NCBI RefSeq assembly: GCF_023703795.1
Contig: NZ_CP098518.1
Span: forward strand, 2,356,001-2,420,000
Source of the DNA: Haloplanus sp. HW8-1
GTDB taxonomy: Archaea > Halobacteriota > Halobacteria > Halobacteriales > Haloferacaceae
Length of the DNA stretch: 64,000 nucleotides
Direction: 5' to 3'
A program made the translations under genes and the position numbers. A model generated the notes under the pieces. The model searched no databases. It was not told where the DNA came from and was given only the letters and a program-made list of their open reading frames with translations. How positions within the stretch are numbered: the stretch's first letter is position 1; each line of letters begins with the position of its first letter. This document shows positions 18,342 through 26,624 of the stretch, one piece after another.

Positions 18342-18608
18342 TCAGACCCGGCCGCCGCTGGCCGCCGGAATGACGCGGATCCGGCTCCCGGAGTCGACCG
18401 GGGTGTCGAGCCCGGACACCTCCGACCCGTCAACGTAGACGTTGATGAACTCCTTGATATCGCCGTCCTCGACGACGCTGTCCCGGAGTTCGGGACCGTG
18501 TTCGGCCGCGTGATTCTCGAACAGTTCGGCCAAGGTGTCCCCGTCGACCTCCACCGACGACGAACCGCCACCGCCGCTGAGTACCGCAGGCACCTTAATC
18601 TCGGGCAT
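18342..18608 (-). CDS. ThiS/MoaD/SAMP-like small sulfur-carrier protein with GG-Arg-Val C-terminus
   Basis: An 88-residue ubiquitin-fold protein. The N-terminal strand is EIKVPAVL, the central helix is TLAELFENHAAEHGPEL, and the C-terminal block VDGSEVSGLDTPVDSGSRI then IPAASGGRV is the CysO/MoaD signature. The Gly-Gly pair is at residues 85-86, followed by Arg-Val. ThiS, MoaD and SAMPs normally end at GG, so this form would need removal of two residues before adenylation. QbsE/QbsD is a known precedent for such trimming by a JAMM protease, and a JAMM gene lies 3 kb away. The ATG was chosen because the fold starts there; the upstream extension is not protein-like. Confidence 0.85.
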   Translation of the reverse strand: MPEIKVPAVLSGGGGSSSVEVDGDTLAELFENHAAEHGPELRDSVVEDGDIKEFINVYVDGSEVSGLDTPVDSGSRIRVIPAASGGRV

Positions 18609-18720
18609 GGATCGAGGTTGGACGGTTGGCCGTATAAACGGCACGTCGCCGGCAACCGCGATAGCGGCAGCCGTGCATCTCTCCGTCGGCCTTATCCGCC
18701 GGTAGACCGGACGTGGCTGC

Positions 18721-19581
18721 ATGAGCGACCCCGACCTCGACCTCGATCCCACGCAGCTAGATCGCTACTCTCGCCACATCATCATGGACGACGTCGGCCC
18801 GGAGGGACAGCGGGACCTACTCGACGCGAGGGTGCTGGTGCTGGGTGCCGGGGGACTCGGCGCGCCGATCATCCAGTATCTCGCCGCGGCGGGCGTCGGC
18901 ACGCTGGGTATCGCCGACGACGACGAGGTGGAACTGTCGAATCTCCAGCGACAGGTGATCCACGGCGACGACGACGTGGGACGCAAGAAAGTCGAGAGCG
19001 CCGCCGAGTTCGTGGCCGACCTCAACCCGGACGTCGACGTCGAGCGACACGACCTCCGGGTAACGGCCGACAACGTCGAGGACCTCATCGACGGCTACGA
19101 CTTCGTCGTCGACGGCACCGACAACTTCCAGACCCGATACCTCGTCAACGACGCCTGCACTCTCGCCGGCATCCCCTTCTCGCACGGCTCCATCTTCAAG
19201 TTCGAAGGACAGGTCACCACCTTCGCGGGCGAGGCCGACTCGCCGTGCTATCGGTGTATGTTCCCCGAGGCGCCGCCGGCGGGGATGGTGCCGAACTGCG
19301 CGACGGCGGGCGTCCTCGGTGTCCTCCCGGGGACGGTCGGCTGCATCCAGGCCACGGAGACGGTCAAGGCCCTCATCGGCAAAGGGAATCTCCTCGACGG
19401 CCGGATGGTGTTCTACGACGCCCTGGAGATGGAGTTCGACACGGTCGAGATCACGAAAAAGGACGACTGCCCGGTCTGTGGCGACGACCCGGCCATCGAC
19501 TCCGTCCACGACGTCGAGTACACGGCGTCCTGTGCGATCGACGCGGGGTCGGCGGCGGAGCCGGAGATGTCGGTCGACTGA
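18721..19581 (+). CDS. ubaA: E1-like adenylyltransferase UbaA (MoeB/ThiF family)
   Basis: A 286-residue E1 enzyme. The nucleotide-binding GAGGLG is at residues 42-47, and DNFQTRYLVNDAC is the adenylation core. The zinc ligands are Cys176/Cys179 (CYRC) and Cys250/Cys253 (CPVC). The predicted catalytic cysteine is Cys193 in PNCATAG. The sequence closely resembles what I recall of Haloferax UbaA, which activates SAMPs for both protein conjugation and tRNA/molybdopterin thiolation. Its start is 112 nt from the divergently oriented ThiS-like gene, a natural partner arrangement. Confidence 0.93.
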   Translation: MSDPDLDLDPTQLDRYSRHIIMDDVGPEGQRDLLDARVLVLGAGGLGAPIIQYLAAAGVGTLGIADDDEVELSNLQRQVIHGDDDVGRKKVESAAEFVADLNPDVDVERHDLRVTADNVEDLIDGYDFVVDGTDNFQTRYLVNDACTLAGIPFSHGSIFKFEGQVTTFAGEADSPCYRCMFPEAPPAGMVPNCATAGVLGVLPGTVGCIQATETVKALIGKGNLLDGRMVFYDALEMEFDTVEITKKDDCPVCGDDPAIDSVHDVEYTASCAIDAGSAAEPEMSVD

Positions 19582-19725
19582 CTGTGTATCGTAAGGAGGC
19601 ACGTACAGACGCCCCCGTGAATTGCCTACGAACCGATCCGTGAGCCCCCCCAACCGCGCGACCGTCTCCACCATAGAAATGTATCTCAGTTAATCAAAAC
19701 CACGCAAACGTGTGACGTGGCGGCG

Positions 19726-19735
19726 TTTCTTATAG
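19726..19735 (+). promoter_or_regulatory. TATA box of the PAS histidine kinase gene
   Basis: TTTCTTATAG is centred about 25 nt upstream of the ATG, consistent with a leaderless transcript. The 50 bases preceding it are AT-richer than the surrounding genes. Confidence 0.45.
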
Positions 19736-19755
19736 TAGTATGACTAACACTTTGT

Positions 19756-20769
19756 ATGGACGCCGCCATGGAGGAAGGCGCATATCAGCAACTACTCGAG
19801 GGGGTGGCCGATCACGCGCTGTTCATGCTCGACACGGAGGGGTGTCTCTCCATGTGGCCCGAAACGGCCCAGCAGTTCTACGGCTACGACCCCGGGAACG
19901 CAGTCGGTCGCCGACTGGACGTACTCTTCGCCGAGGAACGGGGAGAGCCGCCTTCCGTCGAAGATCTGCTTGCGGAGGCGAAGGACGGACCGGTCGAGAT
20001 CGACAACTGGCACGAGCGAGCCGACGGGTCGGTGTTCTGGGGAAGTTGCACGCTCTCACCCCTGTCGAACGGGGCGGACGACGGCTACGCGGTCATCGTT
20101 CAGGACACGACCACGCGCAAACAGCACGAGCGGATGCTCGAACGCCAGAACGACCGGCTGAAGGAGTTCACGGACATCCTCTCACACGATCTGCGGACGC
20201 CGCTGGGGATCATCGACGGCCGTCTGGAGTTGTTCCGAGAGTCGGGCGAGGGCGAACACCTCACCGCTATCGAGGAGACGACCGACCGGATGGAACGACT
20301 CGTCGAGGACCTACTCCGTGTCGCCCGACAGGGGCAAGTGGTCGACAATCCCGAACCGACCGATATCGGCAGTCTGCTCGAAATCGCCAGGGAAGGGGCG
20401 CTTCCCGCGACCGCCACGCTCCGGTACGACTCGGTTCCGCGGATGATGGCCGACCCCGATCGACTGGTGCAAGTGTTCGAGAACCTCCTGCGGAACAGCG
20501 TGGAACACGGCGGTGACAGCGTCACCGTCCGGGTTGGGCCGCTCCGCGACGGCTTCTACGTCGAAGACGACGGCCCCGGCATTCCCGAGGGGGACCGTGA
20601 GCGGGTGTTCGATCACGGGCATACGACCCGCGAAGACGGCACGGGGTACGGTCTCTCGGTCGTTCGTTCCATCGTCGGCGCGCACGGCTGGGACGTCTCC
20701 GTCGTTGCCGCGGACCACGGTGGCGCCCGGTTCGAGATCACGGGCATCGAGTTCGTCACCGGCGAGTAA
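19756..20769 (+). CDS. PAS-domain sensor histidine kinase
   Basis: A 337-residue soluble kinase. A PAS domain (residues ~8-120, with LDTEGCLSMWPETAQQFYGYDPGNAVGR) is followed by a DHp domain with the H-box FTDILSHDLRTPLG (phospho-acceptor His144). The HATPase domain has the N-box (VFENLLRNSVEHG), the G1 box (VEDDGPGIP) and the G2 box (GTGYGLSVV). There are no transmembrane segments and no receiver domain. Orphan kinases of this layout are abundant in haloarchaea. A cysteine (Cys30) in the PAS domain might sense thiol state given the sulfur-gene context, but that is speculation. Confidence 0.9.
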   Translation: MDAAMEEGAYQQLLEGVADHALFMLDTEGCLSMWPETAQQFYGYDPGNAVGRRLDVLFAEERGEPPSVEDLLAEAKDGPVEIDNWHERADGSVFWGSCTLSPLSNGADDGYAVIVQDTTTRKQHERMLERQNDRLKEFTDILSHDLRTPLGIIDGRLELFRESGEGEHLTAIEETTDRMERLVEDLLRVARQGQVVDNPEPTDIGSLLEIAREGALPATATLRYDSVPRMMADPDRLVQVFENLLRNSVEHGGDSVTVRVGPLRDGFYVEDDGPGIPEGDRERVFDHGHTTREDGTGYGLSVVRSIVGAHGWDVSVVAADHGGARFEITGIEFVTGE

Positions 20770-20806
20770 CAACGGCCCTCGCAGTTCGCGTGACGGTCCG
20801 TATTCG

Positions 20807-21392
20807 CTACGTTTCCGGGGAGGAGAGGATCCAGCAGTCACTGGAGAGGGTCGCCTCGTCGGGGTACGTGAGCAACTCCCGTACCATCCGGTCTCCCGCT
20901 ACCCGATACCGGACCTTGTGGACGTACGCATCGATCGGCATCGGCGTCGGTGTGCTCCCGTCGGGGCCCCGTCGTCGTCGCCGGCGCCCCCTCGACTTCG
21001 AGTAGGAGACGATACCTCTCGCCCAGGGTCTCGCTTTCGATCACCCGCAGGTTCGCAATCCCGCCATACTCGGACCGCGTCGCCACGGCGTAGACGCGTT
21101 CGAACTCGGTGACGTACGAGCGGATGCTCTCCGCCGTCAACTCGGTTGGGCGTGCAGGCAGTCCGTCGACGTCGGGAAGCGGCTGGCAGGCGTCCGGAAA
21201 CGGGACGGGTGTGCGCGTCGGCGTTCCACCTCCGTCCGTCGACGTCGATGGCGCCCGTGTCGGGGTCGCACTCGGCGCCGACCGCGTCGGTGTCCCCCCA
21301 TCGTCGGCTGTGGAGTCGCTGCCAAGACACCCCGCAACGCCGATCATCCCGAGCGAGGCCGCTGCCATGGCGAGGAGGTCACGACGATACAT
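20807..21392 (-). pseudogene. Lipoprotein gene interrupted by a one-base frameshift
   Basis: The gene starts with a lipoprotein signal (MYRRDLLAMAAASLG ... GVAGC), then a Thr/Ser-rich linker and a small domain (LTAESIRSYVTEFERVYA, ANLRVIESETLGERYRLLLEVEG). At the run GGGGCCCC (20963-20970 on the plus strand) the frame slips. In the initial frame the tail becomes Arg/Gly-rich nonsense ending at 20838. Removing one base gives a convincing continuation, PMPIDAYVHKVRYRVAGDR then ELLTYPDEATLSSDC, ending at 20807. So the gene is about 194 codons long if repaired. The cause may be a real mutation, phase variation in the homopolymer, or a sequencing error. The function is unknown. Confidence 0.8.
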
Positions 21393-21564
21393 ACTCGGTG
21401 ATGGTAGCAGTAATCAAAGTCTTTTGTGGAGACTCACACCGCCGGTTCAGTTTGTGACCGAAGGAGCCGCGTCGGGAGACTGGGGCCGATCCGCCGAATG
21501 CGCGCTCTGCATCTCGGGAGCCGCTACCGAGTGCGCGGTTCGACGGGCCGACGATTCGAACGAG

Positions 21565-21999
21565 TCATTCCACAAGCGCGACCGTCTCCCGCTCGAACCG
21601 CTCGCCGGTCCACCGCCACGATCCCAGATAGGGATAGCCGTCGAACGCACAGATGGCGTAGGAGTATCCCGGCCACGTCGCTCGGGCGGCGTCCGTCTCG
21701 CTCGGTTCGACCGGCCCGGCGGGGTGACTGTGATAGAAGCCGACGACCTCGAGGCCGGCGTCCTCGACTCGCTCGGTGATCTCGAACTGCTCTTCCGGGT
21801 CCATCGCGTACCGGACCTGGGGCCTGTCGGCGACGTTTTCGGCCCGGTGTATCTCGCGAACGACGCTCTGGGTCTCGCCGTACTCGCCGGCGAGGACGCC
21901 ACAGATCTCCTCGTCGCCGCCATCGTAGCCCTGGTAGACGATATCGTCGTAGGCATCACGCGACAGGCGGAGCACGGACCCGTTCCCGTCAGTCGTCAC
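21565..21999 (-). CDS. JAMM/MPN+ metalloprotease (Mec+/desampylase-like)
   Basis: A 144-residue single-domain JAMM protease. The catalytic Glu31 lies in EEICGVLAGE, and the zinc motif H-S-H-P ... S-x-x-D spans His90, His92, Ser100 and Asp103 (H-x-H-x10-D). The GTG start at 21999 overlaps the rhodanese stop by 11 nt; a start 23 codons upstream would lie deep inside that gene. JAMM proteins of this size include archaeal desampylases, actinobacterial Mec+ (releases cysteine from CysO) and QbsD (trims a ThiS-like precursor). Context with a ThiS-like protein ending GG-Arg-Val favours a processing or cysteine-release role (inference). Confidence 0.87.
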   Translation of the reverse strand: MTTDGNGSVLRLSRDAYDDIVYQGYDGGDEEICGVLAGEYGETQSVVREIHRAENVADRPQVRYAMDPEEQFEITERVEDAGLEVVGFYHSHPAGPVEPSETDAARATWPGYSYAICAFDGYPYLGSWRWTGERFERETVALVE

Positions 22000-22312
22000 G
22001 TTCGAGGTCGTACTCCCAGGCGTCGTAGCCGCCCTGCATGCTACGGACCGAGCCGGCGTCCTCGACACCCTCGTAGCTCCCGATGAGACGTGCGGCCTGG
22101 ATCGACGACTGGCCGATTGGACAGGCGACGACGACCTCCTCTTCCCACTCGATCTCGTCGATCCGGCTCGGGAGTTCGCCCATCGGCACGTTGAGCGCGC
22201 CGGGAATGTGTCCGGTGGCGAAGTCGTCGGGATCGCGGATGTCGATGATCTGCGGTCCGTCCCCGGACTCCAGTCGCTCGTGGATCTCCTCGGGGGTGAC
22301 TTCCTCGACCAT
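21989..22312 (-). CDS. Single-domain rhodanese sulfurtransferase
   Basis: A 107-residue rhodanese with the conserved IIDIRDPDDFATGHIPGA block and an intact active-site loop ACPIGQSS with catalytic Cys64, followed by GGYDAW. Unlike the exported rhodanese-like protein nearby, this one should carry persulfide. It is the middle gene of the TusA-like/rhodanese/JAMM operon: 2 nt after the TusA-like gene and overlapping the JAMM gene. It is a likely sulfur donor to the E1-activated carrier, the role the rhodanese domain plays when fused to MoeB in MoeZ/MOCS3. Confidence 0.9.
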   Translation of the reverse strand: MVEEVTPEEIHERLESGDGPQIIDIRDPDDFATGHIPGALNVPMGELPSRIDEIEWEEEVVVACPIGQSSIQAARLIGSYEGVEDAGSVRSMQGGYDAWEYDLERDD

Positions 22313-22314
22313 GG

Positions 22315-22614
22315 TTATCGCTTCCGGAGGAAGATTTGGTAGCGACCGTCCCCGCTCTTCCAGACGTTGGCCTCCGCGAGGTCTTCGACGGCCTTGGGGA
22401 CGTTCTCCGTGCTCGGGACGTGATCGGTCTCCTGTACCAAGAGATCGCCCGCTTCCAGGCTCTGGATCGCCTTTTTGGCCTCGACCTGCGGATACGGACA
22501 GACCTCACCCGTCATGTCCTGTACCTCGTCGGCTCGATCGTAGAGATCCTGTGCCGTCTCGTCGTCGAGTTCGTCCGGGAGGTCGACGACGTCCTCCCAG
22601 TTGGCGTCTGCCAT
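22315..22614 (-). CDS. tusA: TusA-family sulfur-carrier protein
   Basis: A 99-residue TusA/SirA-like protein with the signature EVCPYPQVEAKKAI (Cys39, CPxP). An N-terminal acidic helical extension of ~30 residues precedes the TusA fold. An upstream in-frame ATG exists nine codons earlier, but the chosen ATG gives the more usual N-terminus. It is the first gene of the three-gene sulfur operon. TusA proteins accept persulfide sulfur and hand it to further carriers, here presumably the adjacent rhodanese. Confidence 0.87.
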   Translation of the reverse strand: MADANWEDVVDLPDELDDETAQDLYDRADEVQDMTGEVCPYPQVEAKKAIQSLEAGDLLVQETDHVPSTENVPKAVEDLAEANVWKSGDGRYQIFLRKR

Positions 22615-22789
22615 GCTCCGAAGGAGGGGTTCTGCGGGCATACCCGTTACGAACCTCGCAGACCTCTCCCCTATCTCCGACGCTCCCGGCCCAAACCCTC
22701 TCGGGCGACCCCGGCGGGAGGCTTCTGGCGCGGCACACGACGCGTCCCCAGGCCGGAAGACATCTCCGTGTCGATGCCGACAAACGCGT

Positions 22790-23800
22790 ATGCAAGCGTC
22801 GAACCAGGAGTGGTACTTCGTCGAGCGGCCGGCGGGGGAGCCGACACTAGATTGCTTCGAACTCCGAGACGGTGACGTGCCGACGCCACGCCACGGGGAA
22901 CTTCTCGTCCGCGTCCGCTATCTTTCGGTCGATCCGTACATGCGGGGGCGGATGCGTGATTCGGCGTCCTACGCCGAGCCGTGGGCAGTCGGGGACGTCC
23001 TTCGGGGGGGAGTCGTCGGCGAAGTCGTCACGAGCGAGAGTCCACAGTACGAGGCCGGCGACCTGGTCACCGGCCGAGCGACGTGGTCCGAGTACGCGCT
23101 CCTCGACGCGGACGACGCCGTGCCCGTCGATCCGGCGGTCGCCGACCTCCCGGCGTATCTCGGCGTGCTCGGGATGCCGGGACGGACGGCGTATTTCGGA
23201 TTGCTCGACGTCGCCGAGCCGCGTCCCGGTGACACGGTCGTCGTCTCGGGGGCGGCCGGCGCCGTCGGCTCGACCGTCGGCCAGATCGCGAAACTGAACG
23301 GCTGTCGTGTCGTCGGGTTCGCCGGCACGGACGAGAAGACCGCGTGGCTCACCGACGACCTCGGCTTCGACGCCGCGATCAACTACCGGACGACCGACGC
23401 GTATCGCTCCGCACTCGACGACGTTGCACCGGACGGCGTCGACGTCTACTTCGATAACGTCGGGGGACCGATCACCGACGCGGTGTTCACGAGGCTGAAC
23501 GTGGACGCCCGCGTCGCCGTCTGCGGACAGATCGCCCACTACAACGCCGAGGAGACCCCGACGGGACCGCGCAAACTCCCCCTCCTCATCGCGCCACGAG
23601 CGAGAGTGGAGGGACTTCTCGTCACCGATCACGCACCTCGATTCGACGACGCTCGCGAGCAACTGGAGACGTGGGTGGCCAACGGCGATATCGACCACCG
23701 CGAGACGATCGTCGAAGGGTTGGAGAACGCCCCGGACGCGTTTCTCGGACTCTTTTCGGGGGATAACGTCGGAAAACAGGTCGTCGAAGTCTCCGAGTAG
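22790..23800 (+). CDS. NADP-dependent MDR reductase (prostaglandin/quinone reductase family)
   Basis: A 336-residue zinc-free medium-chain reductase. The N-terminal domain has VRVRYLSVDPYMRGRM, characteristic of the leukotriene B4 12-hydroxydehydrogenase/NADPH alkenal reductase branch. The Rossmann domain has SGAAGAVGSTVGQIAKLNG and the NADP-favouring GFAGTDEK, followed by VDVYFDNVGG. No zinc-binding cysteines are present. It probably reduces alpha,beta-unsaturated aldehydes or ketones. It is divergent from the tusA operon. Confidence 0.9.
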   Translation: MQASNQEWYFVERPAGEPTLDCFELRDGDVPTPRHGELLVRVRYLSVDPYMRGRMRDSASYAEPWAVGDVLRGGVVGEVVTSESPQYEAGDLVTGRATWSEYALLDADDAVPVDPAVADLPAYLGVLGMPGRTAYFGLLDVAEPRPGDTVVVSGAAGAVGSTVGQIAKLNGCRVVGFAGTDEKTAWLTDDLGFDAAINYRTTDAYRSALDDVAPDGVDVYFDNVGGPITDAVFTRLNVDARVAVCGQIAHYNAEETPTGPRKLPLLIAPRARVEGLLVTDHAPRFDDAREQLETWVANGDIDHRETIVEGLENAPDAFLGLFSGDNVGKQVVEVSE

Positions 23801-24046
23801 TTCGATCGCAGGGGAAAGACGCGTACGGAATCCGACGGCGGTCCCGCGTCACCCTCCCGTCGCCGTGGTCGTCCCGCATCGTGTGTCCGAACCGTTCGGG
23901 TCCGTACCGGCCCCGATCGACGGCCGTCGACGCACAGATGGGTTGAGGGCCCGGCCGAGGCACAACGGCACGTCGCGACCGTCGGGCGCCGTCTCCGCTT
24001 CCCGTACCGAAACGCATAGCCCGATCAGGGTCCGAGAACCGGGAGA

Positions 24047-24370
24047 ATGTCGTGGTTCGTTCTGTTCGTTGCGGGCCTGTTCGAGGTCGCCTGGGCGATC
24101 GGTCTGGAGTACTCCGACGGGCTATCGAAGCCGATCCCGACGGGGGGGACGATCCTCGCGCTCGTCATCAGCATGGTGTTGCTCGCGAAAGCGATCCGGG
24201 ATCTGCCGATCGGCACCGCCTACGCCGTCTGGACGGGTATCGGCGCCGTGGGCACCGCGACGCTGGGGATCGTCCTGTTCGACGAACCCGCGACGGGCGC
24301 TCGCCTCCTTTTTATCTCCGTGATCGTCTTCGGCATCGTCGGTCTCCATCTCGTCTCCGGCGGGCACTGA
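24047..24370 (+). CDS. SMR-family exporter (SugE/Gdx type)
   Basis: A 107-residue protein with four transmembrane helices. The membrane Glu is Glu13 in GLFEVAWAIGLEYSDG, a context typical of the SugE/Gdx subgroup (guanidinium exporters) rather than EmrE-type multidrug pumps. The central segment AYAVWTGIGAVGTATLGI is the family hallmark. A GGGAG stretch lies 4 nt before the ATG. It appears to be a single gene, with no SMR partner adjacent. Confidence 0.88.
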   Translation: MSWFVLFVAGLFEVAWAIGLEYSDGLSKPIPTGGTILALVISMVLLAKAIRDLPIGTAYAVWTGIGAVGTATLGIVLFDEPATGARLLFISVIVFGIVGLHLVSGGH

Positions 24371-25078
24371 CGGGCCCGTGCCGACCCCGACCCGCCGGCG
24401 GTACACGACGGGCGTACGCACCGGTGAATCGTCGCCGTCCGTCCGAGGTCGCGTCCCGGCGTCGCCGGATCGACGCGGAGGCGAACACGAGCGGATTCGA
24501 CGGCGGTTGATCCGACGAGATTGATATGACAGATACTTTTTATTCTGACGATACAACATTAGATATACATTTCGAGCGTGCCGTTCCGGACGGTACGCAG
24601 TCGACGCGACGTTCCGGATGGGCTCCCGTGACGACGGTGGGTCGCAGACGGGGGACCTCGCTTCCGTCGACCGGGCATCGCCGGGCGACAAGAACGGCTC
24701 TCCGATCCGAGCCGTTTCCTCGTCGATTCGTGGCCTCTGACGGTCAGTCTCGACCGGGGGTGGTACGCCGCCACTACCGCTCGTCGACGGGTTGAACCCC
24801 GTGGTTCCGTCGATCGAACCGTACCTCGACGCGGCGACGGTGACGGCCGCACGTCGGCGTCCCGTCCCGACCGCCCGCGATGGCTGGAAATGGCACAAAT
24901 ACCAATATAAATATTATTATTTGAAATTGGTAGAAATCTCGAAAGACGGTCACCGATGTCGCCGCCGGATCGGATCTCTCTCCGACTCGACGGTCCCGGT
25001 CCGGGGGAGTCGCTATTTGACCGTTTCGGGCCTACCCATATGTGTAGATTTATTCCATGGAGGAACGAACGGAACCGC
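24371..25078. other. Gene-free interval with two AT-rich patches
   Basis: No convincing gene is seen in about 700 bases. Two clearly AT-rich patches stand out, near 24525-24575 and 24890-24940, in otherwise GC-rich DNA. A short plus-strand frame between them has an Arg/Ser-rich, non-protein-like translation. The patches could hold promoters, a non-coding transcript or the remains of an insertion. The last 35 bases hold the promoter of the aldehyde dehydrogenase gene. Confidence 0.5.
25047..25055 (+). promoter_or_regulatory. TATA box of the aldehyde dehydrogenase gene
   Basis: GATTTATTC is centred about 28 nt upstream of the chosen ATG. This spacing supports that start over an in-frame ATG 41 codons upstream, which would give an N-terminal extension unlike the family. 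Confidence 0.45.
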
Positions 25079-26533
25079 ATGGCCTCAGATTTCCCCCAGC
25101 GGACGGGGCTGTACGTCGACGGCGAGTGGATCGAATCGACCGATGAAACGATAACGGTCACCGACCCCCGGGCGCCGGACGAAGTGGTCGCGGAGTTCGC
25201 GGCCGGCACCCGCGAGGACGCAGGACTGGCGGTAGACGCCGCCGTGGCGGCACAGGACGAGTGGGCGTCGCTGACGAGCCACGAGCGCGGTGCCTACCTG
25301 CACGATGCGGCCGACGCGCTGGAGAGCCGCTTCGACGAACTGGCGGAACTGATGGTTCGGGAGATGGGCAAGTGTCTCGGCGCCGCCGAGGGCGAGACCC
25401 AGCGAGCTATCGACCTCCTGAACTACTACGCCGAAGTGGCCCGGGATTACGGCGGCGACGCGCCGCCGAGCGCGAGCGACGCTACCAGCATCCGCACCCG
25501 TCGGGAGCCGCTGGGTACGGCCGCGCTGATCACGCCGTGGAACTACCCCATCGCCATCCCCGCGTGGAAGATGGGCCCGGCGCTGGTGGCGGGCAACACC
25601 GTCGTCCTCAAGCCTGCCTCCCTGACTCCCGCCATCGGTGCCGAGTTGGTCCGGGCGTTCGACGAGGCCGGCATCCCGGACGGCGTCGTCAACTTCGTCC
25701 CCGGGTCGGGGAGCACCGTCGGCGACGAGTTCGTCACCAGCGAGGGAACCGACGTCGTCTCCTTCACCGGCAGCTACGCGGTGGGAAAGCACGTCCAGCG
25801 CGACGCGGCCGAGATGGGCAAGCGCGTCCAGTGTGAGATGGGCGGCAAGAACCCGCTCGTCGTCGACGCCTCCGCGGACCTCGACCGCGCGGTCGATCTG
25901 ACCATCGCCGGCGGCGTGTCGGGGCTCGCGGGGCAGGCCTGTACCGCGACGAGCCGCGTCGTCGTCTTCGAGGAAGTCGCCGAGGAGTTCACCGAGCGGC
26001 TGGTGTCGGCCGTCGAGGACCTGACCATCGGCGACCCGCTCGACCCCGAGACGGACGTCGGGCCGAAGGCCTCCGGGTCGAACCTGGAGAAGGACCTCGA
26101 ATACGTCGAGATCGGGGATTCGGAGGGCGCGACGCTCCTGACGGGCGGCGAACGCCTCGACCGCGAGGGACATTACGTCTCACCGGCGATCTTCGGCGAC
26201 GTGGATCCGGACATGCGCCTCGCCCAGGAGGAAGTGTTCGGCCCGGTCATCTCGGTCATCTCGGTCGAGGACTTCGACGAGGCCGTCGACGTGGCCAACG
26301 ACGTCGAGTACGGCCTCTCAGCCGGCATCTGCACGAACCGGCTCGACCACGCCGAGGCGTTCATCGACCGCGCCGAGACAGGCGTCGTGAAGGTCAACCA
26401 GACCACGGGCGGCGTCGAGATGCAGATGCCCTTCGGCGGGCGCAAACACTCCAGTTCCGAGACCTACAAGGAGCAGGGCCGACAGGCCATCGACTTCTAC
26501 AGCCACGAGAAAGCGGTCTACGTGACTCGATAG
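25079..26533 (+). CDS. NAD(P)+-dependent aldehyde dehydrogenase
   Basis: A 484-residue ALDH-superfamily enzyme. The N-terminus LYVDGEWIES is canonical. The cofactor region has TPWNYPIAIPAWKMGPALVAGN and KPASLTP, FTGSYAVGKHV marks the Rossmann turn, and the catalytic pair is Glu of CEMGGKNPLVV and Cys of GQACTATSR. EEVFGPVISV and FGGRKHSSSETYKEQG close the protein. Similarity to alpha-ketoglutarate-semialdehyde dehydrogenases is possible, which would fit a pentose pathway with the dehydratase at 11.3 kb, but the substrate is not determined by sequence. Confidence 0.92.
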   Translation: MASDFPQRTGLYVDGEWIESTDETITVTDPRAPDEVVAEFAAGTREDAGLAVDAAVAAQDEWASLTSHERGAYLHDAADALESRFDELAELMVREMGKCLGAAEGETQRAIDLLNYYAEVARDYGGDAPPSASDATSIRTRREPLGTAALITPWNYPIAIPAWKMGPALVAGNTVVLKPASLTPAIGAELVRAFDEAGIPDGVVNFVPGSGSTVGDEFVTSEGTDVVSFTGSYAVGKHVQRDAAEMGKRVQCEMGGKNPLVVDASADLDRAVDLTIAGGVSGLAGQACTATSRVVVFEEVAEEFTERLVSAVEDLTIGDPLDPETDVGPKASGSNLEKDLEYVEIGDSEGATLLTGGERLDREGHYVSPAIFGDVDPDMRLAQEEVFGPVISVISVEDFDEAVDVANDVEYGLSAGICTNRLDHAEAFIDRAETGVVKVNQTTGGVEMQMPFGGRKHSSSETYKEQGRQAIDFYSHEKAVYVTR

Positions 26534-26624
26534 CGAGGGCCACGACCGTCCCTCGACGGACGACTGGGCTTCCGGTCGGCCCGTTTCCCCCACGCTCTTG
26601 AGGGGGCCGGTCCATGAGGCGTAT

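Noticed and set aside
24526-24795. 89-codon plus-strand frame between the SMR and aldehyde dehydrogenase genes
   Set aside because: The translation is Arg/Ser-rich and unlike a haloarchaeal protein; the AT-rich patch at its start is better read as regulatory DNA.
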